Shown: positions 15,752 to 24,103 of the stretch, one piece after another
Layout of the letters: each line of letters starts with the position of its first letter
How positions within the stretch are numbered: the stretch's first letter is position 1
DNA from: Cellulomonas sp. 73-92
GTDB lineage: Bacteria > Actinomycetota > Actinomycetes > Actinomycetales > Cellulomonadaceae
DNA: 64,000 nucleotides
Direction: 5' to 3'
Assembly (NCBI RefSeq): GCF_001898175.1
Contig: NZ_MKTH01000008.1
Location: forward strand, 310,001 to 374,000
The notes under the pieces: generated by a model
What the model was told of the DNA's origin: nothing
What the model saw: only the letters and a program-made list of their open reading frames with translations
The model's database searches: none
Translations under genes and position numbers: made by a program

Positions 15752-16675
15752 ATGGAAGTGGCTCAGCTCCGGGCGCTGCGCGAGCTGCGCGACCGCGGCA
15801 GCATCGCGGCCGTCGCGCGGGCCTTCCACGTCACGCCGTCCGCCGTCTCGCAGCAGCTGGCCGCGCTGCAGCGTTCCGCCGGCGTGCCCCTGACCCGGCG
15901 CGACGGGCGGCGCACCGTGCTCACCGGGGCCGGCACGGCGCTCGCCGACGCGGCGGTGGACGTCGAGACGGCCCTGGCCGCGGCCCGGGACGCGGTCTCC
16001 TCCTACCTCGCCGAGGCGGGCGCGACGGTCTCCGTGTCCGCGTTCTCCTCGGCCGCGCTCGCGTTCTTCCCCGGGCTCCTCACCGCGCAGGTGCCCGGCC
16101 ACCCGCGGATCGAGCTCCACGACCACGACGTCGAGGAGGGCGGGTACCCGCCGCTGGCCGCAGACCTGGACCTCGTCATCGCGCACCGGCTCGGCGACGG
16201 GCCGCCGTGGCCCCGCCAGGTCGTGGCGACCCCGCTGCTCACCGAGCCGCTCGACCTGGCGTTCCGGGCCGGCCACCCGCTCGACACGCCCGGCCCGCTG
16301 GCCGCCGCCGACCTGCGCGGCGCGCGGTGGATCGCGGTCCACGAGGACTTCCCGCTCGCCGACGCCGTGCGGGTCATCGGCGCCGCGGCGGGCGCCGAGC
16401 CGGTCGTGGCGCACCGGGTCAACGAGTTCGCGCTCGCCGCGGCCCTGCTGTCCGGCAGCGACCTCGTCGCCCTCCTGCCGCGCCACACGAGCGCCGCCTA
16501 CCGCTCCCCCGGGCTGCGGCTGCGGGCGCTGCCGCGACCCCTGTCGATCACGCGCCACGTCGACGTGCTCGCCCGCCCGGAGGCGCTGCGTCGCACGGCG
16601 GTGCAGGCCGTGCTGCGCACGCTCCACGGCCTGGCGTCCGACCTCGTGCGCGCGGGCCCGGCCGCGGCGTCGTGA
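15752..16675 (+). CDS. LysR-family transcriptional regulator
   Basis: A 307-residue LysR-type regulator. The N-terminal winged helix (about 1-60) reads MEVAQLRALRELRDRGSIAA, then VTPSAVSQQLAALQRSAGVPL; the effector-binding periplasmic-binding-like domain follows (about 85-290). The effector is unknown. It is divergent from the EamA transporter, which is the classic arrangement for a regulator controlling an exporter. No Shine-Dalgarno precedes the ATG; TAGGTT 6 nt upstream suggests a leaderless message. An asparaginase-like gene follows 23 nt downstream on the same strand. Confidence 0.9.
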   Translation: MEVAQLRALRELRDRGSIAAVARAFHVTPSAVSQQLAALQRSAGVPLTRRDGRRTVLTGAGTALADAAVDVETALAAARDAVSSYLAEAGATVSVSAFSSAALAFFPGLLTAQVPGHPRIELHDHDVEEGGYPPLAADLDLVIAHRLGDGPPWPRQVVATPLLTEPLDLAFRAGHPLDTPGPLAAADLRGARWIAVHEDFPLADAVRVIGAAAGAEPVVAHRVNEFALAAALLSGSDLVALLPRHTSAAYRSPGLRLRALPRPLSITRHVDVLARPEALRRTAVQAVLRTLHGLASDLVRAGPAAAS

Positions 16676-16698
16676 CGGTGGGCGGCAGGATGGGGACC

Positions 16699-17643
16699 AT
16701 GCCACCGATCCAGCTGACCACGGTGCCGCCCCACGGCGCGTTCTCGCTCGCCGTCCACGGCGGCGCCGGACCGCTGCGCGACGGCCCCGAGCGGGCGGTC
16801 GCCCAGGCAGCGGGCCTGCGGGCCGCGCTGGCGGCGGGCGACGCCGTGCTGGCCGCCCGGGGCTCCGCGCTCGACGCGGTGTGCGCAGCCGTCGCGGTGC
16901 TCGAGGACGACGAGGCGTTCAACGCCGGCCGCGGCGCCGCCCTGACGGTCGACGGCACCGCCGAGCTCGACGCCTGCGTGTGCGACGGGGCGGCAGCCCA
17001 GGCGGGGGCCGTGGCCGCGAGCCGGTTCGCGCGCCACCCCGTGCTGGCCGCGCGCGCCGTCATGGAGCGGACGCCGCACGTGCTGATGGCCGGTCCGGGT
17101 CCGGACTGGCTCGACGCGGTCGGCCTGGAGCGGGTCGACCCCTCGTGGTTCGTCACCCCGGCCCGGCTGGCGGCGCTGCGGGCCGGCACGTCCGACCCGA
17201 CTGCGCCCGCGGTCCCGGCCGGGCTCACCGAGCCGCGCGTCGGCCACGGCACCGTCGGCGCGGTGGCGCGCGACGCGGCGGGGCGGCTCGCCGCGGCGAC
17301 GTCGACCGGCGGCGTCACCGGTCAGTGGGCCGGCCGCATCGGCGACACCCCGGTGGTCGGCGCCGGCACGTGGGCGGACGAGCGGGTCGCCGTCTCCGGC
17401 ACGGGCATCGGGGAGTACTTCCTGCGGGCCGCGCTGGCGCACGACGTCGCGGCGCGGGTGCGCTGGACCGGCGCCGGGCTGGCCGACGCGGTGCGCGACG
17501 CGATCGCCGACGACCTCGTCGTGCCCGGTGGCGACGGCGGGGTCATCGCGGCGGCGGCCGACGGCACGCTGGTGCTCGCGCACTGCTCGCAGGCGATGCT
17601 GCGGGGCCACCTCGGTCCCGCCGGGCCGGTCGTCGTCGCCTGA
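16699..17643 (+). CDS. Isoaspartyl peptidase / L-asparaginase type 2 (Ntn hydrolase)
   Basis: A 314-residue Ntn-hydrolase that should cleave itself before Thr185 in GHGTVGAVA to yield alpha and beta chains; Thr185 then acts as nucleophile on isoaspartyl dipeptides or asparagine. Supporting motifs are LAVHGGAGPL (18-27), NAGRGAALTVDG (75-86) and STGGVTGQWAGRIGDTP, the substrate-binding stretch. ATGs at 16690 and 16699 are in frame; 16699 has the better upstream purine-rich sequence. It shares the strand and probably the transcript with the LysR gene, and ends convergently with acpS, 45 nt away. Confidence 0.9.
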   Translation: MPPIQLTTVPPHGAFSLAVHGGAGPLRDGPERAVAQAAGLRAALAAGDAVLAARGSALDAVCAAVAVLEDDEAFNAGRGAALTVDGTAELDACVCDGAAAQAGAVAASRFARHPVLAARAVMERTPHVLMAGPGPDWLDAVGLERVDPSWFVTPARLAALRAGTSDPTAPAVPAGLTEPRVGHGTVGAVARDAAGRLAAATSTGGVTGQWAGRIGDTPVVGAGTWADERVAVSGTGIGEYFLRAALAHDVAARVRWTGAGLADAVRDAIADDLVVPGGDGGVIAAAADGTLVLAHCSQAMLRGHLGPAGPVVVA

Positions 17644-17688
17644 CGCGCGCCCGGCTGCGGCCGCCGTTGGGAGGCACCTGGCAGCCCC

Positions 17689-18039
17689 TCACGCCTCCGC
17701 GATCACCACCGCCGCCGCGATGCCGGCGTCGTGCGAGATCGACAGGTGGAACCGCGCGACGCCCAGCGCGTCCGCGCGAGCCCTGACCGTCCCCACGACG
17801 TGCAGCTCGGGCGGCCGGCCCCCCGAGGCCGGCACCCACGCGTCGTGCCACCGCATCCCGCCGGGCGAGGCCAGCGCCTTGGCGACCGCCTCCTTGACGG
17901 CGAACCGCGCGGCGAGCGAGGCCGGCGGCAGCTCCCGCTCCACCTCGGTGAACAGCCGCTGCCGCAGCGCGGGCGTCCGCTCGAGCGCCTGGACGAACCG
18001 CGCCACGTCGACGACGTCGATCCCCACCCCGACGATCAC
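17689..18039 (-). CDS. acpS: Holo-[acyl-carrier-protein] synthase
   Basis: Transfers phosphopantetheine from CoA to ACP. The 116-residue protein begins [15 protein letters not shown] with the Mg-binding Asp8, carries the second conserved segment [11 protein letters not shown] with its Glu, and ends with [19 protein letters not shown], all diagnostic. The start is a GTG at 18039, 7 nt after the stop of the toxin gene, so acpS could be co-transcribed with the toxin-antitoxin pair. In other actinobacteria acpS usually sits next to glmS and nnr; here it is separated from both by insertions. Confidence 0.95.
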   Translation of the reverse strand: MIVGVGIDVVDVARFVQALERTPALRQRLFTEVERELPPASLAARFAVKEAVAKALASPGGMRWHDAWVPASGGRPPELHVVGTVRARADALGVARFHLSISHDAGIAAAVVIAEA

Positions 18040-18046
18040 GGCGGCC

Positions 18047-18364
18047 TCAGTCCAGGCCCATGACGAGCCGCAACGCGTCGTCGACGGCTGCCAGCTCGGC
18101 TGCGGAGAGGCGGCCCGCGAAGGCCCCCAGTCGAACCTCGGGATCAACCGCCTGCGTGTGCTCGAGGAGGACGCGGGTTCGCCGACCGTCGACGACGACC
18201 TCAGGGCGGAAGCCGGCCGGGCCTCGCGACGTGGACGTGGGCGCGACGAGCCAGGTCGACAGGAGGAGGTCGTCCGACTGCACGACGACGGCGTATCGCA
18301 CGTCCTGCTGCTCGTGCCCCTTCGCCCCCCGAGGGGCGCTCAGGTGGTAGACGTCACCACGCAC
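18047..18364 (-). CDS. Type II toxin, MazF/PemK family
   Basis: Predicted ribosome-independent mRNA interferase of 105 residues. It starts [11 protein letters not shown] and continues [18 protein letters not shown], then [11 protein letters not shown], the MazF core strands with the conserved Arg-Gly-Asp-Val-Tyr start and the Thr/Ser in the third strand. The cut sequence cannot be predicted. Its GTG start overlaps the end of the antitoxin gene by 11 nt, typical of a coupled toxin-antitoxin operon. It lies between the MazG-like gene and acpS, interrupting a conserved gene series, which suggests arrival by transfer. Confidence 0.9.
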   Translation of the reverse strand: MRGDVYHLSAPRGAKGHEQQDVRYAVVVQSDDLLLSTWLVAPTSTSRGPAGFRPEVVVDGRRTRVLLEHTQAVDPEVRLGAFAGRLSAAELAAVDDALRLVMGLD

Positions 18365-18590
18365 TGTATTCGGCCATCTCCGCAGGGAGAAGCTTCGCCG
18401 CCGCCCGCTCCTTCGGGTCGGCTGCCAGCGCGGCGCTCTCCTCGCGCATGCGGGCGCGGCGGGCCGCCTTCTCCGCCGCGAGGATCGCCTCCCGCACCAC
18501 GTCGGACCGGGTCTCGCCGACGCGCTGCGACAGCAGGTACTCCAGCGCGCGCTCCACCGCGGAGTCCACCCGGACCGTGAGCACCGTCAT
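18354..18590 (-). CDS. Antitoxin, ribbon-helix-helix type (MazE-like)
   Basis: A 78-residue protein beginning MTVLTVRVDSAVERALEYLL, with VGETRSDVVREAILAAEKAA, the ribbon-helix-helix DNA-binding pattern of CopG/MazE9-like antitoxins. The C-terminal part (about 45-78) is charged and would wrap the toxin. The reading frame is open further upstream but the ATG at 18590 gives the normal length. An inverted repeat at 18601-18619, ending 10 nt upstream, is a likely autoregulatory operator. The last codons overlap the toxin start. Confidence 0.86.
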   Translation of the reverse strand: MTVLTVRVDSAVERALEYLLSQRVGETRSDVVREAILAAEKAARRARMREESAALAADPKERAAAKLLPAEMAEYSAW

Positions 18591-18600
18591 GTGACGAAGC

Positions 18601-18619
18601 GTATGACGTTGCGTCGTAC
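18601..18619. promoter_or_regulatory. Operator-like inverted repeat of the toxin-antitoxin operon
   Basis: GTATGACG-TTG-CGTCGTAC: 8-bp arms with one mismatch around a 3-bp centre, immediately upstream of the antitoxin gene. Ribbon-helix-helix antitoxins normally bind such palindromes and repress their own operon, so this is the expected place and form. Confidence 0.6.
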
Positions 18620-18622
18620 GGA

Positions 18623-18928
18623 TCAACCCTCGTCGAGCAGGTGGCGCCACCGGAACCACTTGGCCTCGAGCGCGTCGTCGAGGTCGATGCCGAACCGCTC
18701 CGCGATGAGGAGCAGGTGGGCCAGCACGTCGGCGACCTCGTCACGGAAGGCATCGTCGGACCCCTCCGAGCGCGAGCGCCGGCCGCGCGCGAGGTACGCC
18801 TGCGTCAGCTCGCCGACCTCCTCGGTCAGCTTGAGGAACAGCCAGTCGTCGCTGCGCTCCACGCCGAACCGGCGGGCGTAGACGCGGCTGATCGCCTCGA
18901 CGTCCGCCTGCGCCGCCCGGAGCTCCAT
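18623..18928 (-). CDS. MazG-like nucleotide pyrophosphohydrolase
   Basis: A 101-residue all-alpha NTP pyrophosphohydrolase of the MazG/HisE superfamily. The metal-binding pattern is visible as [15 protein letters not shown] (about 33-47) and [20 protein letters not shown] (about 64-83), matching the EExxE-(x)n-ExxD layout. Substrate unknown; housecleaning of aberrant nucleotides is the family role. The ATG at 18928 follows the glmS stop by 5 nt, so it should be co-transcribed with glmS. Confidence 0.87.
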   Translation of the reverse strand: MELRAAQADVEAISRVYARRFGVERSDDWLFLKLTEEVGELTQAYLARGRRSRSEGSDDAFRDEVADVLAHLLLIAERFGIDLDDALEAKWFRWRHLLDEG

Positions 18929-18933
18929 CGGGG

Positions 18934-20790
18934 CTACTCGACCGTGACGGACTTCGCGAGGTTGCGCGGCTGGTCGACGTCCAGCCCCTTCGCCGTCGCC
19001 AGCTCGCACGCGAAGATCTGCAGCGGCACCACCGAGACGAGCGGCGCGAGGAGCGTCGGGGTCTGCGGCACCGAGAACACCTCGTCGGCGTAGGGCAGCA
19101 CCGCCTCGTCGCCGTCCTCGGCGATGACGAGCGTGCGGGCGCCGCGGGCGCGGACCTCCTGGATGTTCGAGACGACCTTGGAGTGCAGCGCGTCCCGCCC
19201 GCGCGGCGAGGGCACGACGACGAACACCGGCTGCCCGGGCTCGATCAGCGCGATCGGCCCGTGCTTGAGCTCCCCCGCGGGGAAGCCCTCGGCGTGGATG
19301 TAGGCGATCTCCTTGAGCTTGAGCGCCCCCTCCATCGCCACGGGGAAGCCCACGTGGCGGCCGAGGAACAGCACGCTCGGGGTGTCGGCCATGAACCGCG
19401 CGACCTCGCGGATGCGCCCGGAGCGGTCCAGCACCTGCTGGATCTTGCCCGGCACGGCGCGCAGCTCGGCGAGGATCGCGGCGACCTCGTCGTGGAACAT
19501 GTTGCCGCGCAGCTCGGCGAGGTACAGGCCCAGCAGGTAGGTGGCCGTGATCTGGGCGAGGAACGCCTTGGTGGAGGCGACCGCGATCTCCGGGCCGGCG
19601 TGCGTGTAGAGCACCGCGTCCGACTCCCGCGGGATCGTCGAGCCGTGCGTGTTGACGATGGCCAGCACGCGGGAGCCCTGCTCCCGCGCGTGGCGCACCG
19701 CCATGAGCGTGTCCATCGTCTCGCCCGACTGCGAGATGGCCACGACGAGCGTCCGCTCGTCGACCACCGGGTCGCGGTACCGGAACTCGTGGGCCAGCTC
19801 GACCTCGACCGGGATGCGGCACCAGTGCTCGATCGCGTACTTGGCGACGTGGCCCGCGTACGCGGCCGTGCCGCACGCGACGACGACGATCTTGTCGACC
19901 GCCCGCAGCACGGACTCGTCGATCCGGATCTCGTCGAGCGTCAGCCTGCCGGCCCGGTCGGTACGCCCGAGGAGCGTGTCCGCGACCGCCTGGGGCTCGT
20001 CGTGGATCTCCTTGTCCATGAACGAGCGGAAGCCACCCTTCTCGGCCGCCTTCGCGTCCCAGTCGACGACGTAGCGGCGGGCCTGCGCGGGGTTCCCGTC
20101 GAAGTCCGTCACCGCCACGTCGTCCGGCGTGATGGTCACCACCTGGTCCTGGCCCAGCTCCATCGCATTGCGGGTGTGGGCAATGAAGGCCGCGACGTCG
20201 GAGCCGAGGAAGTTCTCGCCCACGCCGAGGCCGACGACGAGCGGCGAGTCGTGGCGGGCGCCGACGACCAGGTGCGGCGCGTCGGCGTGGACGGCCAGCA
20301 GCGTGAAGGTCCCGTCCAGCCGCCGCGCGACGCGCTGCATCGCGACCGCGAGATCGCCGGCCTCGTCGTACGCCCGGTTGAGCAGGTGCGCGACGACCTC
20401 GGTGTCCGTCTCCGAGACGAGCTCGATCCCGGCGGCCGTCAGCTCGTCGCGCAGCTCGGCGAAGTTCTCGACGATGCCGTTGTGGATGACGGCGACCTTG
20501 CCCGAGACGTGCGGGTGGGCGTTGGTGTCGGTGGGGCCGCCGTGCGTCGCCCACCGGGTGTGGCCGATGGCGGCCGAGGCGGCCGGCAGCGGGTGGGCGT
20601 CGAGCTCCTCGACGAGGTTGGCGAGCTTGCCGGCCTTCTTCGCGACCGCCAGCGGCTCGCCGGGCGCGACGAGCGCGACCCCGGCCGAGTCGTACCCGCG
20701 GTACTCGAGGCGCCGCAGCCCCTCGATCGCAACCTCGAGCGGCCTGCCCGATGGCGCGGCGCTCCCCACGTACCCCACGATCCCGCACAT
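18934..20790 (-). CDS. glmS: Glutamine--fructose-6-phosphate aminotransferase (isomerizing)
   Basis: Makes glucosamine-6-phosphate from fructose-6-phosphate and glutamine, the first step to UDP-GlcNAc. The 618-residue protein has Cys2 as amidotransferase nucleophile (MCGIVGYVG), GHTRWATHG and NGIVENF in the glutaminase domain, and two SIS domains ([16 protein letters not shown]). It ends LAKSVTVE as usual. A TACCCT box lies 7 nt before the ATG with no Shine-Dalgarno, so translation is probably leaderless; no glmS ribozyme is seen or expected. It is divergent from coaA. glmM, the next pathway step, is about 5 kb away on the same strand. Confidence 0.97.
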   Translation of the reverse strand: MCGIVGYVGSAAPSGRPLEVAIEGLRRLEYRGYDSAGVALVAPGEPLAVAKKAGKLANLVEELDAHPLPAASAAIGHTRWATHGGPTDTNAHPHVSGKVAVIHNGIVENFAELRDELTAAGIELVSETDTEVVAHLLNRAYDEAGDLAVAMQRVARRLDGTFTLLAVHADAPHLVVGARHDSPLVVGLGVGENFLGSDVAAFIAHTRNAMELGQDQVVTITPDDVAVTDFDGNPAQARRYVVDWDAKAAEKGGFRSFMDKEIHDEPQAVADTLLGRTDRAGRLTLDEIRIDESVLRAVDKIVVVACGTAAYAGHVAKYAIEHWCRIPVEVELAHEFRYRDPVVDERTLVVAISQSGETMDTLMAVRHAREQGSRVLAIVNTHGSTIPRESDAVLYTHAGPEIAVASTKAFLAQITATYLLGLYLAELRGNMFHDEVAAILAELRAVPGKIQQVLDRSGRIREVARFMADTPSVLFLGRHVGFPVAMEGALKLKEIAYIHAEGFPAGELKHGPIALIEPGQPVFVVVPSPRGRDALHSKVVSNIQEVRARGARTLVIAEDGDEAVLPYADEVFSVPQTPTLLAPLVSVVPLQIFACELATAKGLDVDQPRNLAKSVTVE

Positions 20791-20797
20791 GCCGACC

Positions 20798-20803
20798 AGG
20801 GTA
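20798..20803 (-). promoter_or_regulatory. Putative -10 box for leaderless glmS
   Basis: TACCCT on the minus strand, 7 nt before the glmS ATG at 20790, inside the 60-bp region between divergent glmS and coaA. The arrangement fits a transcript that begins at the start codon. Confidence 0.5.
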
Positions 20804-20850
20804 ACCGGACCTCGTCCGGGGGCCGACCGTGCCCGTGGCAGGATCGTCCC

Positions 20851-21798
20851 GTGCAGCCAGCACCCGCGCCGTCCCCGTACGTCGACCTGGACCGCGCGGC
20901 CTGGGTGCGCCTGGCGGAGTCCACGCCGCTGCCCTTCACCGAGGCCGACGTCGAGCGCCTGCGCGGGCTCGGCGACCCGATCGACCTGCCCGAGGCCGAC
21001 GCCGTCTACCGCCCCCTGACCCGGCTGCTCGACCTGCACGTCCAGGCGACGCGCGGCCTGCACCAGGCCGCCACGACCTTCCTGCGCGAACGACCGGACC
21101 CCACGCCGTTCGTCATCGGCGTCGCGGGCTCGGTCGCGGTCGGCAAGTCGACCGTGGCCCGGCTGCTGCGCGAGCTCATCGCGCGCTGGCCCACGACGCC
21201 GCGCGTCGAGCTGGTGACGACCGACGGCTTCCTCTACCCGAACGCCGAGCTGGAGCGGCGCGGGCTGATGGAGCGCAAGGGCTTCCCCGAGTCGTACGAC
21301 CGGCGATCGCTGCTGCGGTTCGTGCAGGAGGTCAAGGCTGGCAACGCCGAGGTGACCGCGCCGGTGTACTCGCACCTGACGTACGACATCGTCCCGGACC
21401 GCCGGATCGTCGTGCACCGCCCGGACGTGCTCATCGTCGAGGGGCTCAACGTGCTCCAGCCGGCGCGTGTGACGGCCCAGGGCCGCTCGAGCCTCACCGT
21501 GAGCGACTTCTTCGACTTCTCGATCTACGTCGACGCTCGCGAGCGGGACGTGCGGCGCTGGTACATCGACCGGTTCCTCGGCCTGCGGTCGACGGCGTTC
21601 GCCCAGCCGGAGTCGTACTTCCACCGGTACGCCGCGCTGACCGACGAGCAGGCGGTCGCGATGGCCGGCACCATCTGGGACTCGATCAACGCGCCCAACC
21701 TCGAGCAGAACATCCGGCCGACCCGGGGGCGCGCGACGCTGGTGCTCACCAAGGGCGCGGACCACGCCGTGCAGCGGGTACGGCTGCGCAAGCTGTAG
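20851..21798 (+). CDS. coaA: Type I pantothenate kinase
   Basis: Phosphorylates pantothenate, the first committed step of CoA synthesis. The 315-residue protein has Walker [13 protein letters not shown] (about 90-101), [30 protein letters not shown] and [20 protein letters not shown] sequence ([13 protein letters not shown]), followed by [10 protein letters not shown] and RWYIDRFL, all typical of the bacterial CoaA group. The GTG at 20851 has AGGA 7 nt upstream. Divergent from glmS; glmM-coaA-glmS is the usual actinobacterial neighbourhood. Confidence 0.95.
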   Translation: MQPAPAPSPYVDLDRAAWVRLAESTPLPFTEADVERLRGLGDPIDLPEADAVYRPLTRLLDLHVQATRGLHQAATTFLRERPDPTPFVIGVAGSVAVGKSTVARLLRELIARWPTTPRVELVTTDGFLYPNAELERRGLMERKGFPESYDRRSLLRFVQEVKAGNAEVTAPVYSHLTYDIVPDRRIVVHRPDVLIVEGLNVLQPARVTAQGRSSLTVSDFFDFSIYVDARERDVRRWYIDRFLGLRSTAFAQPESYFHRYAALTDEQAVAMAGTIWDSINAPNLEQNIRPTRGRATLVLTKGADHAVQRVRLRKL

Positions 21799-21801
21799 GC
21801 G

Positions 21802-22404
21802 TCAGCGCGCCGCCGCCACGAGCGCCACCGGCTGGTCGACCGCGCCCGTCACGGGTATCCGCTCCAGGGCGGCGCGGACCTGGTCGCCGACGCCGCCGCA
21901 GCCGTCGACCGCGACGTCCGAGAGCACGGCGCGATCCATCGTGTCGAGCAGCCAGAGCACCACCGGTGCCGCGTCGGGGCCGCACGAGGTGGCGACGTCG
22001 GCCGCACCCGTGCGCCTGGCCGTGCCGTCGAGCGCCGCGACCAGCGCCGCCACGTCGGCCGCCGACCCCTCGCGCGAGGTGACGGTCACCGCGGTCCAGG
22101 TGCCGGCGCTGTCACGCATCTGGCCGCCGACCTGGCACTGCACCACGCTCGTCGCCACGAAGCCGGCCGGGACGCGGCCGGCGGTGAGGTCGGGCGCGTG
22201 GGTCGCCCTGGCCGCGAGGCTGGGATCGAGCGTCAGGCCGAGCCGGTCGAGGACCGCCGGCGCCAGACAGTCGGCCTGGGGCACGACGACGGCCGTCGGC
22301 AGGGGCGTACCCGGAGCGGCGGCCGGGCTGCACGCCGCCGCGACGGCCACGAGCAGCGCGGCGCCGGCGACCGCACCCGCACGCGCACGGCCGGCCCGGA
22401 CCAT
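21802..22404 (-). CDS. Putative lipoprotein of unknown function
   Basis: A 200-residue protein with an Arg-rich N-terminus, a hydrophobic stretch (AVAGAALLVAVAAAC) and Cys25 as likely lipidation site, so it should be anchored outside the membrane. The mature part has five or so further cysteines (near DCLAP, VVQCQVGG, TSCGPD, DGCGG) that could form disulfides, resembling small actinobacterial lipoproteins such as DUF3558 in general layout; I do not claim that family. The ATG at 22404 follows GGAGAGGAG, which is better than the ATG at 22425. Convergent with coaA, 3 nt between ends. Confidence 0.8.
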   Translation of the reverse strand: MVRAGRARAGAVAGAALLVAVAAACSPAAAPGTPLPTAVVVPQADCLAPAVLDRLGLTLDPSLAARATHAPDLTAGRVPAGFVATSVVQCQVGGQMRDSAGTWTAVTVTSREGSAADVAALVAALDGTARRTGAADVATSCGPDAAPVVLWLLDTMDRAVLSDVAVDGCGGVGDQVRAALERIPVTGAVDQPVALVAAAR

Positions 22405-22505
22405 CGGCTCTCCTCTCCAGGGCACGCCGCGACGGACCCCTCGAGGGGGCCACGCGGTGTGCGGGGAGGGCCGCCGTCCTCGTCGGCCCGTTCGAGGGTA
22501 CGGGC

Positions 22506-22523
22506 GTCACCCGGGAGGGTGAC
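22506..22523. terminator. Hairpin downstream of the dedA-like gene
   Basis: GTCACCC-GGGA-GGGTGAC, 7-bp perfect stem with a 4-nt loop, about 40 nt past the DedA stop and about 100 nt before the lipoprotein gene. There is no T-tract, so it is only a possible terminator. Confidence 0.4.
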
Positions 22524-22532
22524 CCGATGACA

Positions 22533-22568
22533 CCGGATCGTTAGCGGGCGTGCCCGGATCGTTAGCGG
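22533..22568. repeat. 15-bp direct repeat spanning the dedA stop
   Basis: CCGGATCGTTAGCGG occurs at 22533-22547 and again at 22554-22568, a 21-nt period. The second copy contains the DedA stop codon. It may be a small local duplication. Confidence 0.7.
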
Positions 22569-23185
22569 AGGGGGCCGGATCGGGTGGCCGGACGCCTCGG
22601 GCCGCGCACCCACCACCCGAGCGCCGTGTCGACGAGCAGCCCGATCACCATGCCGCCGACGACGCCGGCGAGCATCGCCACGATCGGGTGCCCCTGGAGC
22701 ACGCGCCCGGCGCCCACCCCGATCGCCGCCCCGTAGCAGGCCCACGTGATCGAGGCGACCGCGTCCAGCCCGACGAACGTCCGCCGCGAGAAGTGCAGCG
22801 CGCCGGCCGTCATGTTGACCGCCACCCGTCCGACCGGGATGTACCGGCCCGCGATGATGAAGGACGCGCCGCGCTCCGTCAGCGCCCGCTGCGCCCAGTC
22901 GAGGGCCGCCTGCGACCGGGGGCCGCGGAAGATGCGTAGGCGGCGCACGTCGACGCGGCCGCCGATCGTGTAGGCGATCTGGTCACCCGTGAACGCGCCG
23001 GCGGCCGCCACGAGGATCACCGGCAGCAGCGCCGGGCGGTCGCCCGGCGCCACCGACAGCGCCGCCAGCGCGATGACCAGCGACTCGCTGGGGATCGGTG
23101 GGAAGAACCCGTCCACGGTCGCGAAGAGGTACATCACGAGGAGGACCCACGGCGACCCGGCCAGCCCCAGCGCCCACGCCTCCAC
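22562..23185 (-). CDS. DedA-family membrane protein (VTT domain)
   Basis: A 207-residue polytopic membrane protein. Visible: DGFFPPIPSESLVIALAAL (about 25-43), the conserved amphipathic segment with the Glu; GAFTGDQIAYTIGG with the conserved Asp; and FIIAGRYIPVGRVAVNMTAGA, the RYxPxxR motif with key arginines. DedA proteins are lipid scramblases/flippases, including for undecaprenyl phosphate and phosphatidylethanolamine in other bacteria; the substrate here is not known. The GTG at 23185 follows an A/G-rich ribosome site. An array of four CAGGG half-sites lies 87 nt upstream. Confidence 0.9.
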   Translation of the reverse strand: MEAWALGLAGSPWVLLVMYLFATVDGFFPPIPSESLVIALAALSVAPGDRPALLPVILVAAAGAFTGDQIAYTIGGRVDVRRLRIFRGPRSQAALDWAQRALTERGASFIIAGRYIPVGRVAVNMTAGALHFSRRTFVGLDAVASITWACYGAAIGVGAGRVLQGHPIVAMLAGVVGGMVIGLLVDTALGWWVRGPRRPATRSGPLR

Positions 23186-23271
23186 GAACGGTTCCCCCCT
23201 GTGTCGGCCCTGCTGCCAGCCCTGCTGACCGGGCTCACCGTACGGCGCTCCGTGGACCCGTGGAACCGTCG

Positions 23272-23310
23272 CAGGGCTGATTCAGGGTCGGGTCAGGGCA
23301 AGGATCAGGG
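23272..23310. promoter_or_regulatory. Phased CAGGG array upstream of dedA-like gene
   Basis: CAGGG occurs at 23272, 23283, 23294 and 23306 (steps 11, 11, 12), three of them as TCAGGG. Read towards dedA this is a CCCTGA array ending 86 nt before the start codon. Head-to-tail half-sites one helical turn apart are typical for OmpR/PhoB-type response regulators. Confidence 0.55.
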
Positions 23311-23313
23311 GCC

Positions 23314-24048
23314 TCACCGGCGGGCGAACAGCTCGACGAACCGGCCGAGCAGGTTCGGTGGCTCCCGGATGCCGGTGGCCCGAGCGGCCGCGATGACGCG
23401 GTCGAGCTCGTCGGCCGGGAAGTAGCCGTCGTCGCGGTACGTCCGCACCCGCGCGACCAGCCCCTCGACGTCGAGCTCGGGGTGGAACTGGGTGGCGTAG
23501 ACCCGGGTGCCCACGCGGAAGGCCTGGACCGGCGCCGCCGCGGAGGTGGCCAGCGGCACGGCGTGCGGGGGCAACGCGGCGATCGCCTCCTTGTGGCCGA
23601 CGAAGGCGCCGAACACCGGTGGCGCGACGCCGAGCACCGGGTCGGCGCGCCCCTGCTCGGTCAGCGTCACCTGCACCCCGCCGGCCGGCTCCCCGTACCT
23701 GCGGTCGACGACCGCGCCGATCGCCGTGCCGAGCGTCCCGACCCCGTAGCACGCACCGAAGAACGGGAAGTCCGCGGGCACGACGACGCCCAGCAGCCGG
23801 GCCAGGTCGGCCTCCACGCGGCGCTGCACGGCCGACTTGGCCTCCGGTGCGTCGCTCGACTGGAAGGGGCCGCCGCCGAGGACGATCCCCGACCAGTCGT
23901 CGAGGTCGACCTCGCCGAGCGGGTGCCGCTCGAGCCGGACCCGGCGCAGCCGGGACTCGTCGAGGCCGGTGCACCGCAGCATGGCGGCGTACTCGTCGTC
24001 GGCGGCACCGTCCTCGGGCCGGACGGCGAGGAACAGGAAGGGGCGCAT
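23314..24048 (-). CDS. Class I glutamine amidotransferase-like protein
   Basis: A 244-residue protein of the GMP-synthase-like GATase group. The nucleophile is Cys100 in FFGACYGVG, and the triad continues with His189 and Glu191 in ATQFHPELD. GIVLGGGPFQ (about 54-63) supplies the oxyanion region. Stand-alone members of this group are often hydrolases of gamma-glutamyl compounds; the substrate is not known. TACGCT lies 8 nt before the ATG at 24048, so it is probably leaderless. Transcribed away from the GIN-lipoprotein gene, sharing the upstream region that holds the array at 24104-24141. Confidence 0.87.
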   Translation of the reverse strand: MRPFLFLAVRPEDGAADDEYAAMLRCTGLDESRLRRVRLERHPLGEVDLDDWSGIVLGGGPFQSSDAPEAKSAVQRRVEADLARLLGVVVPADFPFFGACYGVGTLGTAIGAVVDRRYGEPAGGVQVTLTEQGRADPVLGVAPPVFGAFVGHKEAIAALPPHAVPLATSAAAPVQAFRVGTRVYATQFHPELDVEGLVARVRTYRDDGYFPADELDRVIAAARATGIREPPNLLGRFVELFARR

Positions 24049-24056
24049 CAGCGCCC

Positions 24057-24062
24057 AGCGTA
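24057..24062 (-). promoter_or_regulatory. Putative -10 box for leaderless amidotransferase-like gene
   Basis: TACGCT on the minus strand, 8 nt before the ATG at 24048; no Shine-Dalgarno is seen. Confidence 0.4.
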
Positions 24063-24103
24063 CGGGCGGGCCCCGGGGCGCACCGGGTGGTCACGCCGCT
24101 CCA

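Noticed and set aside
20791..20850. A glmS ribozyme
   Set aside because: The region before glmS is 60 bp, the message seems leaderless, and no ribozyme core is visible.
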